DNA from: Aquilaria yunnanensis
Taxonomy: Eukaryota > Streptophyta > Magnoliopsida > Malvales > Thymelaeaceae
NCBI GenBank assembly: GCA_039654915.1
Contig: CM077594.1
Span: 95,370,893-95,434,892 of the forward strand
Reading direction: 5' to 3'
DNA length: 64,000 nucleotides
The position numbers and the translations under genes were made by a program. Positions 1-10,281 of this stretch are shown here, in pieces (the stretch's first letter is position 1; the number at the start of each line of letters is the position of its first letter). The notes under the pieces are model-generated. The model did not search any database. It had not been told where the DNA came from and was given only the letters and a program-made list of their open reading frames with translations.

Positions 1-1
1 C

Positions 2-103
2 AAATCGGATGCTGACTTCGAATCCCTCATTCTCTGCTTCCCTAAATCCTTCTTCGATCTTGTCTTTCCCAAGCCTGCCGCCAAAGCCCGACAGTCGTCT
101 TAG
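2..103 (+). CDS. possible C-terminal coding fragment, unidentified
   Basis: A frame open from the left edge runs 33 codons and ends in TAG at 101-103. Its composition looks protein-like (ESLILCFPKSFFDLVFPK, then AAKARQSS). It could be the last exon of a gene lying upstream of the window. I do not recognise the family, and the stretch is short enough to be chance. Low confidence. Confidence 0.2.
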   Translation, partial: KSDADFESLILCFPKSFFDLVFPKPAAKARQSS

Positions 104-1612
104 ATGTCACCTGCGTAGATCCTCTCCCGATTCCCGATTTCCCATACTCAAACTTTTTGGGTTCAATTCAACGTTTCATTTTTTGAGTTTGAAATTATGG
201 GTTTGATTAGACACTTGATTTACTGGGTTTGAAATCGAAAATCGGAGAATGATGGGGGGAGGAGCGTGGGAGGTCGTGGTAAACGGGACGGGAAGGCGAT
301 TGGACAGGTTAAATTGAGGTATTGGTGGGGTCGGTTGTGAGATTGACGGTTGGAGGGTGGTTGGCAACTGGGCTAGTGGCTGGAGGATGGTCGGCGGTGC
401 CGACTGGGGGGTAGCTTGTGAGGTGGCTGTAGTAAATATGGAAGATTAAAACGTTTGGGAAGTAAAATTGGTTTAAGTGAAATTTTAAGGGTTAGAATTA
501 GTAATTGAAATATTTTGAGAACTGAAGTTATCATTTTAGGTTTATTTTAGTATTATTTAATACCACCTCATCATTTTTCATCAAATTTAATAATTAATTT
601 AATGAAAAGTAGTTGAACAAGATGCGCAATAGGAAGAAAGGTACCTTGTTAGGATAAAATAAAGATAAGGTATCTGGATAGAATAAAAAAATAAGCTAGG
701 TAACCCATGATGGATTTTACCATTTAGGAATATAATTTCACGTTGACACGCCGATGCCGTGGGGCTCTTGGAGTGATAGGAATTTCACGTTCATACCTCT
801 TCCGGAGTTCCGGTTTTATTCCGAATTTTATCGGATGATCCTTAAACTGTTTATCAGGCTTCCTCATCAGTTTAGGCCCAAATTTGGTTTTTTGTTTAAT
901 TTCCCAGAGAAGTTAGTTTGGGCCCAAATTTGCCCCTTTTTTTTTTCTTTATCAGAGAAATTAGTTTCTTTAATTTCATTTTCATTACATACAGAGGGGT
1001 ATAATATTTTGAGTTCTAAAACTAAACATAGAATTATAGATTTACTGTTGTAAAATATTCTTTATGACAGAATTTTAAAATATTTTTATTGCTATTGTAA
1101 AGTTATGGTAATATTTTTAGAGTCTGCTGATCAAATTTAACTCTATAAAATTACTTACTTCTAGATCTTCTAAAATTGCAATTTTATCTGTTTCTTTGAT
1201 TACGACTTATTTTGGAATTATTTAAAAAATAAAATTTAAACATATGGTATAGTCAGACTTCAATATTCTTTTTTTGTTTAAGAACTTTTCCCAGGAAATA
1301 TCACCATGCTACTCTTTGGAATTTTAGAACTTTAAAGTTTTATAGTGCCACACCATACAATTCGTTTCATAAAATTGACTTGGAATATCCAATTGATTTT
1401 TTAACTTTTGGCGAGCTTAGCATATCACAATTTCTACTATAACACATTAATTCAAAACCTTTACATGTTCTTCTGTTTTTTTAACACACAAGTAATTTAA
1501 ATTTTTTAAAATTAATACATATTTTTATATGGGAAGGAGGCCACTGTTATCGGAGTAGGACCGGCTTGCTTGGTTCAACAGATATAAGCTCAAGCCGTTG
1601 ATACCTACGGCC
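104..1612. other. AT-rich intergenic DNA, no gene seen
   Basis: The first 450 bases are G-rich on the plus strand and the rest is AT-rich. The short open frames here have no family resemblance or splice context. Nothing further is supported. Confidence 0.6.
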
Positions 1613-2305
1613 TAGTTCAGCTCAGACGTAGAATAGTACAAAAACTGGTCAAAACCACTTTAAACTATTAAAAACGTCAACCATTTGAACCGTGTCTAGA
1701 CCGTTCAACAGAAAAAGTTTTAAGAAGAGAAGCCTCTATCTCCGGTCTACCTGACCACGACTCAACTCCATTAAGATCCATAGGAGAAGCAACAAAAACA
1801 AGCAACCATTGCAAAAAGGAATAGAAATCAAATGGAAAAAATAAAACCGAGGAAAAGGACTAGATCGATAAAACTAAGCACAAAAGAAATTAAAGGAAAC
1901 AATCAAAATTAGGGCAGTTGTTCTATAAGACGATTTAATTAAACAATCCAGTTCAACTCAGACATAGAATGGTAAAAAATTGGCCAAAACCACTTTAAAC
2001 TTCCAAAATGTCAACCATTTAAATCGCATCTAGACTGTTCAACAGAAAAGTCTGGAGAAGAGAAGCCTCTATGTCCAGTCTACCTAACTGCAACTCAAGT
2101 CCATTAAGCATCTTTTTCCGAACTCCATATGAAATCCATAAGAGAAGCGACAAAAACAAGCAACCATTGCGAAAAGGGGTAGAGATCAAATGGAAAAAAT
2201 AAAACCAAGGAAAAGGACTAGATCGAGAAACCTAGAGCAAAAGAAATTAAAGGAAACAATTCAAATAAGGGAAATTGTTCTGTAAGACGATGCAATTAAA
2301 CAATA
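1613..2305. repeat. tandem duplication, two copies of about 340-355 bp
   Basis: The block starting near 1613 (around 'gttcagctcagacgtagaat') is repeated from about 1949 ('gttcaactcagacatagaat'). Both copies hold the same ordered landmarks, including 'aagagaagcctctat', 'acaaaaacaagcaaccattg' and 'aaaggactagatcga'. The copies differ by scattered substitutions and by a small insertion in the second copy, so the duplication is not recent. No coding capacity is seen. Confidence 0.8.
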
Positions 2306-2437
2306 AATTAAAACAGAAAAATGGAAGTCAAAGGAGGAATAGAGGGAAGACAATGGAACTCATGTTCACATCGAACGAGAGAACAGAGAAAAATTTGCCA
2401 CTTATCGAGATAGGCTTGCAGAGGATAGTATAATATA

Positions 2438-3344
2438 AGGCTTAACTGTAGAAACAGCCCCTAAACTTGACCAACTCGAGCGAGTTGGTCCAAGACTCAG
2501 AACTCAGTGAAAATTGACCCCTAAACTTTGAAAATATTAGCAGCTCAGTCCATGTGCTACAGTAATTGACGGTTGGAGTTTGGAGAGGCTAAAGTGGCAG
2601 TTTGTAATCGCCTTCTCTGGTAACGAACTGCCACCACCGCCATTCTACATCATGCTGCAGCCATGTCCACCATTTTCATTGGCCGAGAAGAAACAAAGAA
2701 GGTCGCTGCAATCTCCTCCGGTGACAAATTGCCTCCTTTGCTGACGAATCGCTCAATTGAGAGACCGGAAGACTCATTCATTGCCATTAAGACGAAGCCG
2801 TAGTAGGAGTCCTAGATAAAAGCCGCAACCACAGCTGTTAGAGCTAAAAATTCAGTCTTCGAGCTCCGAGTCCATCTTTGTCTGCCTTGCAGACTGCTCT
2901 TTGATTCATGGTCGTGACTCGGATCGTAGGCCTTGCGCGAAGCATGGCGAATCGTCTTCTTGAACTTTCTGATCTTCCTCTTCCCCCTGTGTGAACGAGG
3001 CGGCGGCACGTAGAAGAGTGATTTTTGGCGGCCATGATGACGGGTGGGCGGCAGCCATGACGACGGGACCTCCAAAACGACGAAACTTGCTCTAATCGGA
3101 ATTGTTGACTCACACTTGAAAGAAACTGACCACACTGATGCGGACAAGGCAGGGCCACGTTAAATCCACCTCAACCGCTAACTGCCACTTCAGCCTCTCC
3201 AAACGCCAACCGCCAATTACTGTAGCATGTGGACTGAACTGCTAACTTTTTCAAAGTTGAGGGGCCAATTTTTACTGAGTGCTGAGTTTTGGACCAACTC
3301 GCTCGAGTTGGCCAAGTTCAGGGGCTGTTTCTGCAGTTAAGCCT
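2438..3344. mobile_element. non-autonomous Mutator-like element with ~165-bp terminal inverted repeats
   Basis: The left end (2438-2601, starting AGGCTTAACTG) is the inverted complement of the right end (3180-3344, ending CAGTTAAGCCT), with scattered mismatches. Both arms hold a CTCGAGCGAGTTGG-like block. The flanks carry an 8-bp direct repeat ATAATATA (2430-2437 and 3345-3352), although that sequence is of low complexity. Long inverted repeats suit a MULE. The usual 9-bp duplication is not exact, so a hAT-type origin is not excluded. The interior (about 2640-3160) is much more GC-rich than the surroundings and holds overlapping minus-strand open frames of 104-111 codons that lack ATG starts. 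There is no transposase. Confidence 0.8.
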
Positions 3345-3352
3345 ATAATATA

Positions 3353-4297
3353 ATTCCGTGTTAGATGCAATATCAGCCTAGTCCTTATATTGTATGCATC
3401 TTTTCCTTTTAGGTCTTATCGTTTTGTTTTAAAAATAAAATCACTCCCAGTACTTGGTCGTCTTTGGCTCAACGGTATTTGTTGAACCACAACACAGAGC
3501 CCTCAACAGTTTGAGGCACAGTCCAGATTTTAAAACACTAGGGAGGCCAAGGGAAGAAGCAGGAGATTCAACTTTGAACCCCTAGAAACAACAACAAATC
3601 CCAACTATTAGACCAAAAGTTTAGTTGTTAAGTCGTGCATTTTAGAATACACTATTATGAGAAAAGAACTTAATAATCCGAATTTGAACTCAAAATCTTA
3701 TAACATCAAAGATCCTATGATCACTAAAAAACTTCAATCTTGTAGAAAAATTGATTGGGTTGATTAAGCCAACTTTGACTTGCAGTTTCTACATTCAATC
3801 GAACACATAGTCTAAGTGGATTTTTCTTTTTTTTTTTTTTTAATGAAGGAAAACCAAGCAAATGCTAGAGGACATGTCACATGGTTAAGCACTAATTAGG
3901 AGTCAACCTCACAGCCATTAACAAAAGCGAAAACAAAACACACTAGTACTCTTGTGTCACCAAGATGTCGGTGGCCCAATTTTACCAAACAGCATGATGG
4001 AGACACAACACACAAGCGATGGACATATAATTTCGTATCCAAGTCAATGGATGACACTTGGAACTCTGGAAGGCCGCAACAGATTCCCACTCCCGGACAC
4101 TTACATCAGTATAGTTGGCCTGCCCTTTTATCCCTCAAGAATAGCAGCTTCTGTCGATATGTTTGTAGAAAAAACACCCGCTTTTGGACCTCTAGCTTTA
4201 TGTCTTAGTTATCCTCTCACATTAGTACAACGGATATCCCCAGATGGAACTTCAGGTTTACATATCAAAGCAGGGGATACCTGTGCCGAGCAAAAGA
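3353..4297. other. intergenic DNA downstream of the MO25-like gene
   Basis: AT-rich to about 3950, then more balanced composition up to the MO25-like stop codon. The last few hundred bases are probably its 3' UTR (minus strand). A plus-strand open frame of 131 codons at 3952-4347 is antisense to the last MO25 exon and begins at TTG. It is not called as a gene. Confidence 0.5.
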
Positions 4298-7200
4298 CTA
4301 AAGTTCGGGAGTTTGCAGCCGAGATACTTTCCCGATTTCCTTCATAATTAGCTCCTTTTCTTCTTCAAATTGCTCATCATCAGAGCCTGCAAGGTTAGCA
4401 AATAAGCACAGCTCCAAAACAATAACTCAAACAAATTTCTTTTATTTAGACTAGAGACAAGTTTCATAGTTCTCCCCTAAATGAAATCCACACACACATT
4501 ACCTTTTGCAGATAGATTCTGAAGCAAGGCTAGCAACTTCTCATGGTTTTTTGCTAGAATAAGTTTCACTTCTTTTGGCTTGTTAGGATTGGCAACAAAA
4601 ACCTATGTAGAAAGTATGACGAAAACAGTAATAAGAATGTGATTGCATCCATGAAACCATAAAGAAACAGAGGAAATACAGTGCAGCACCTTGAAAATAT
4701 GGAAAGCCAAATTTTGAATATTTTTGCTTGAGTCCTGCAACAGAGCAGCAAGTTAAGCACACATAAGGCACAACCAAAAAATTGTACCTATATATATTAG
4801 TATTGACCAAGGGCTTGAATCCCTTATCACTTCAGAGCAGGTTGAAAGAGTTAAAAATGGAAAGGCCATATGTAACATCGATATGCAAATACAATGATCC
4901 GTACAATCAGCAAATGTACTCAAGTTATCACAGGGGATATTGCTCATTAATCATAGAAATAAATCATGAAAACAAAGGTGGGGATGATAAAACTGAAAGA
5001 ATGGGATAGCACAATGTTTTCAAAAGATTGTGAAGTAGTGGAAAAACGAATCCATCAAGGAACAATGCATTTGGACATGCTTCTTAAAGCCAACTGCAAA
5101 TTTCATAGAGTTGCAACTGCCCAGGGCTTCTTAAAGCCAACTGGACATGCTGAAAGCAATTAATACTCCAAGACAGAACTCTACTTTATACACTAAATTT
5201 TCGGTCTGTGGAGAACTTGTACAGAAGCAACCACTCTGGGAGAGCAGAAGAACAGAAGAAGAGCAGAACTTGCCTTCAGCAACATCATCATGACTTTTAA
5301 ATAGCGAACTTCTAAAATGTAGCGCTTCATTACATGAGAATTATGTGGCTCCAAGAGAAAGTCAGAAAGAAGCTGCCAAAAAAAATTTCCATGTGTCAAA
5401 ACAAGAAAATTGTCGGCAAGAAACAAGAATAACTGACAGTTTGAACACATTTACCCTCAGAGATTGCCTTCTTGTCACATAATTAGGAGACTTCAAAAGT
5501 CTTTCATAAAGATCAAAGAACTGGTGCAAGATTAACTTGTTAGCATGAACTTAAAAGATAATAGAAATTATGCATCACAACAGAAATAAGTAAACAATAA
5601 AAGAACATTGCAGCTGTCTAAGACGTGCTACTGCAAGAAATAATCAGTAGCAACAGTGGTTGAGAGATATGGAGAAAAGGGAGGAGGTGATGGGAATACT
5701 ACATCACAAACAATATAACAATATTGTTGGAGGAAAATCAAAACGTAGTTTGTCGTGGAAGCTATCTTTGAAGTGAATTTGTTTACTTGGAAAAAGCAAA
5801 TGCAAGGATATGAATTAGGTACTTGGATTAAGTTGGAAACAGAATTCACAGTTTCACCCATCTTTTGGGCTTCAGCTACATTTGACAGTTTATCCATTAC
5901 TTATCCAAATCTAACCACCACTAATGAAAGTATAATTATGTTTGAACTATTGAACAGCTTCAGGCTCTGCCTGGTTAGGTTCTTTTATCTTGTAGAGATA
6001 TATGTGTGTACCTCATCATAGTGAGTTCTCAAAAATTCAGCAACCACTGTTCCATGTTTTGTCAGAAGATCCTGTAAAATATCTTTGTGAAATATATACA
6101 TTCTAGAACAAAATATACAGCCCTGGATATGTACAGTCAAGAGAAAAAGGAACTACTGAAAAGGTGAATATCTAACCTTAAATGTAGAAAATGCATCTGA
6201 AGCAACATCAAAGTTGGGCAATTCCACAAATTTGAAGAACAACATAAAGCTTGCAGACTCTAATGTGTATCTGGAAAATCACTATAAAATTCATCTATGT
6301 GAAAACTCGAAACTTATACATGTGAAAAATGAGACTGCTAAATTACAAACATAAAAAAAGAGACATAAAATTACTCAATGACAGAAGATATTGTAGACAA
6401 AAAAAAACACACACACACATGGACATAAATGATGACCTACAATTGTTACCACTCATTTTCATGAGCTAATATAACTATCACTTACAAGGTACCTACTCAC
6501 AGCATGTTTCTCTCATTAGTTCTGATTTTGAGTAATATAATTGGCACTTAATGTGCAAAGTTTGGAATTCTTACTTTGCAAGTGTTGGAAATTTGATGCA
6601 GTCCCTCAACATAGTTCCACAATTAATAGCAATCTCCTTATTATCGTAGCTGCATATATGAAATGACAATAATATCAACAAATATCTAGTGTCCACAAAA
6701 CGAGATAAACAAGAAGAGAATCATAATTTTTTGGTTCAAAGTGAATTTGTTAACTAATATATAGAACAAATCACATAATATAATTTATCCATAACAGAGA
6801 AGAAAAATGTTCTAGAAGCCACTGGAAATACGTCATAAACTTACCATACTACAAGAAAGTCTAGTAGCTCCAAATGGTTCTCCAAGTATTGCACACAACA
6901 AAATTTGGAGTCAACATTTTGCTTCAACAATATTGACCAACAATGTACCAAATCCTTCCTTGCCTGAGAGGAAATAATTTCTTGTAGTGCACACCAAAAC
7001 CGAATGTAGCACCAGAAAGGAGAAGCACAGTTTCTAGAAACTTACTCCCCATCCCAATATAGGTAACTTGTGGAAAATAAGAGCAATAACATCCTCATTG
7101 CAGATTTCAATAGCCAACTGTAAAGCTTGAGCAGGGCTCGGTTCAGTTTCCCCATCCCCAGAAAGCATGCACCTCATTGCTGCAAAATTCTTTTCAACTT

Positions 7201-7861
7201 CTTCTAGAGCCTAGTAGTATATTGTTCAGAGAAAAAGGGAGGTTGAAGAACCAATAACCATACCCACAGCAGCTAAAAGCACAATGAACCTGAACCTCTT
7301 ACATTTCACTATTGCCATTATATAAAGTATTGTCAGGAATTAAAGTATGAAATATGTTCTCATATCCCCTTCAAAACAATATAGCTGTATGTACGTAAAA
7401 ACTAAAAAGCTCAACAATTCCGCAAGCAAATTGTCGCAGTTGTGTGCATTTTCCGTTGGCATTAACTCATAGCAACGTGCCCTAACGTGTGTCCGGAGAT
7501 ATGTCACTTTTTCTTACAACAAAAACGTTGTGAATCTAATATATAAAGCGACAAACAAAATAAACATTAAAAAAGAACACACAGTAATTCATTCCCATTC
7601 CCCATCCAAACGCATATATCCAGCATTCCAAACAATTCAAAACTACCCATCTAGATGAATTTCATGCTTCCGCATCGAACATTGCATATTCTATCAAGTT
7701 TAAGACGAACGAGAAGGGGAAATCGGCCAAACCTTTTCCAGGGCTTTAACTTCGACGACAGTTTTGGTATCGAGAGCCATGAGACTTTCGTTGATCGAGC
7801 TGGCAATCTCCGGCGGGGTTCTGGGCCTCGATGGCTTGAAGAATGAGAACGACATCGACAT
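4298..7861 (-). CDS. MO25: MO25/CAB39-like scaffold protein, 11 exons, 346 aa
   Basis: Exons on the minus strand: 7733-7861, 7046-7210, 6845-6963, 6575-6649, 6177-6270, 6012-6071, 5455-5520, 5274-5372, 4690-4734, 4503-4602 and 4298-4386 (TAG at 4298-4300). They sum to 1041 nt with every junction in phase. The protein starts MSMSFSFFKPSRPRTPPEI and holds family blocks such as ARKDLVHCWSILLKQ, FFKFVELPNFDVASDAF, MKRYILEVRYLKVMMMLLK, VFVANPNKPKEVKLILAKN and DDEQFEEEKELIMKEI. MO25 is an alpha-helical, armadillo-like scaffold that binds and activates STE20-type kinases in animals and yeast. In plants a role in growth or polarity kinase signalling is inferred. The length matches the family (about 340 aa). 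The intron after exon 8 uses a GC donor (AAG|GCAAGT); the other donors are GT. No lesion is seen, so the gene looks functional. Confidence 0.95.
5272..5273 (-). other. GC 5' splice site of MO25-like intron 8
   Basis: Exon 8 ends CTGAAG and the intron begins GCAAGT; it ends TTGCAG before exon 9 at 4734. The sequence around the donor is otherwise an excellent match to U1 (AAG|GcAAGT), as is usual for GC-AG introns. Splicing here is needed to join LLK to DSSKNIQ, a block conserved in the family. Confidence 0.85.
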
Positions 7862-8090
7862 GATCGATCAATGTACGAATGAACTTCTGTGACGAATTTG
7901 AATTGTCCCCACCTTTCTTCTATATCTGCTCGATTTGGTAAGGTGCAGGATTTGTGAATTGGGGAAGGAAAAGCAAAAATGGCTACTGGCACATCTTGAA
8001 GCCTCCTTCGTCCCTCCTTTTGGTTGCGGATCACCTGGTCAGTCCGTACAGTGGTTCGTTTGTTGATTAGTTTTTGTTTTCTTTATAGAT

Positions 8091-8097
8091 TCTTTGA
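8091..8097 (-). promoter_or_regulatory. candidate TATA box of the MO25-like gene
   Basis: TATAAAG on the minus strand, about 230 bases upstream of the start codon at 7861. This would give a leader of roughly 200 nt. Position only; no transcript evidence. Confidence 0.35.
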
Positions 8098-8251
8098 TTT
8101 ATTTAGGGGAAGGAAAGGACGAAAAAGGATTAAAATACCATTTCTTTCTACGACTATAGTGGGTTTCGCGGCCAATGGTTCCATTTGATTTTCATTTGTT
8201 CTACTTTCCCACTAAACTTCGATTTTAAGGCAACTTAGCCGTGAAATCTTC

Positions 8252-9194
8252 TATAGGTCTAAAGCCATTTTTGGCCCTTGACCTTGGTACCCTCAGACAT
8301 TTAACCCCCTAGACATCAACTCAATCCAACTTGTCTTCCAACTTGAAAAATTGGTACACATTAGCTTTTTTTTTATTTCACATGACTCAACTTAAGTAAA
8401 TGTCACTTATTGTTCCCTTATGAATTGGGACTATGAAGTGTGAAATCCTAAATTGAGAGTGGATTGAAAGTGGATTGTTCCCAACTACTGCATTCCCTAG
8501 TTCCTTTGCCACAAAAAATGACTCTTCGCCATTGCATTGAGGCCTCGAACACATAACTTGCAATTCTACATTCTTGCCCTTCACCTTTGGACACGTCGAG
8601 CTTCACCACTAAAACAATCTTTGGCATCAAATCTCTGATACAAGTGTAAACAAATCTACTCTCATTTGCAACTTAATTTGGATTAATAGCGAAGTCCAAA
8701 TAAATTACTTGTTGAGACAACTACCTCATCACAGCCATTGTTCGGAGATTAATTCTCACTATCTTGACCTACATGTGGATGAGCTCCATTTGCTCAAGAG
8801 TATGCTCCACTAATAATATGTTGGGTGCCAAGATCACAATCATCGCACCATCATCTTCATCCCGGGTGTTGGTTAAGTGAATTGGGTTGAATTTGGGTAC
8901 ATCGAACCACTTGATTCCAGATTCATCCTTTCGCATACTTAGGAGTGACCCCAATTCTTAAAACCTTTGACCAACCCACTTTTAGCATGAACCAGCAACA
9001 CTCTTGGGCGCCCTCAGCTCATTAACAGTCTTGTAAGGGGCATTAACTTAAGTTGGGTCATGTGTCAATCACATAGAACAAAAGGGCTAAAATGTACCGT
9101 TTTCCAAGCTTGAGGATGAGTTTGGACCGAGTTGATGTTCAGAGGTTAAGTGGATGAGTTTACTAAGTTCAGGGGCCAAAATGGCTTTAGGCTA
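8252..9194. mobile_element. diverged non-autonomous MULE-like element with ~150-bp inverted ends
   Basis: The left end 8252-8402 (TAGGTCTAAAGCCATTTTTG) matches the complement of the right end 9045-9194 (AAAATGGCTTTAGGCTA) over about 150 bases, with many mismatches and small gaps. Shared blocks include AACATCAACTCRRTCCAA and a TGACNCAACTTAAGT stretch. Target duplications are not clear. It lies just upstream of the MO25-like promoter. No transposase is present. Confidence 0.65.
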
Positions 9195-9282
9195 TCCTCC
9201 ATGTATACTAGTTACTTATACCTTCCCCATGTTTGGAACTTTGGTGTTATTTACCTTTTACCCAACATGTTTAGAAATATAC

Positions 9283-9907
9283 TAGAGGTAAGCATAGGTT
9301 TGGTTGGGTTCAGTTTTTTAACGGAGTCGAACTAGCTCAAAATAGTGATTATTCCAAAACAATCATATCAAACCTAAGAATCAAATAGAACTAGAATCAT
9401 GGGTAAAGTTTTTTTTTTTTGTTCTGGTTTTTGAATTTTTTTCCCCTATCATATATAGATATAACAATTAACAACTTTGTAATCCAATAATTGCGTCCAT
9501 GATCAATTTAAGAAATATATAACATAACATACAACTTAATTCACGTTTAAATATATAGGTTCCTAATATATAAGCAATTTAGTAATATCATAACTTTTAA
9601 TGTACATGTTCATATGTAAATATATGAGCAATTTAGTAATGTACACATTTAAATATACTTGTTTATAGATGAATATATGAGTAATTTAGTAATATCATAA
9701 TTTTTATTATATATTTATACATATATCTTGGGTTCTATTCCATTTTAGGTTGGTTTTATATGAAATTGGAACCAAACAAAAAATTAATGATTCTCCTACA
9801 TATGAAACTAACCCTCAAACCATAACCCATTTTTACCCAGGCCAACTCGACTCAGTGGAAGTGGTTTGGGCTGGATTTCAGGTTCACCAATTTTATGCTC
9901 ACCCTTA
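9283..9907. mobile_element. small non-autonomous hAT-type element
   Basis: The start TAGAGGTAAGCATAGGTTTG and the end (complement TAAGGGTGAGCATAAAATTG) are alike. They resemble the TAGGGGTGNNCATGGG termini of the element at 48614. The flanking 8-mers AAATATAC and ATATCTAC agree at 6 of 8 positions, as expected for an old target duplication. The interior is AT-rich and non-coding. Confidence 0.55.
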
Positions 9908-10145
9908 ATATCTACCATTACTTTGGACTTTTTCAACATTAATAGAGATAAAAAAAATTGCACTATTTAGAGGAAAACTGAAAATTTTAAATTATGTATG
10001 TCGTTCGTCCCATGAGATTTACTCTTTTGGTCATACCAAATTCTTTACATTATTTTTATCCAGAAAGGTTCTTTAGATTCAATTTACCATACAATCCTTA
10101 TTCTGACTCTCATTTCAAAATCTCAATGTTTAGTCCCTTGTTTTT

Positions 10146-10152
10146 TATAAAA
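10146..10152 (+). promoter_or_regulatory. candidate TATA box of the AP-5 mu gene
   Basis: TATAAAA about 136 bases upstream of the start codon at 10282, which would give a leader of about 100 nt. The next 150 bases are CT-rich, as in many plant leaders. Not experimentally supported. Confidence 0.35.
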
Positions 10153-10281
10153 TTACAATTTGGTTACCACGCTTTTTAGAAACGATGCCCTTTGGAAGAA
10201 ATGAGCTGGCGACGCCATTTCCCTCACACCCCAACATTTCTCCTCCTTTCCTTGGACCTCGTTTTCGTCTCTGAGCGAGAT

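Noticed and set aside
3952..4347. 131-codon plus-strand open frame
   Set aside because: It begins at TTG, is antisense to the last MO25-like exon and its 3' flank, and matches no family I know.
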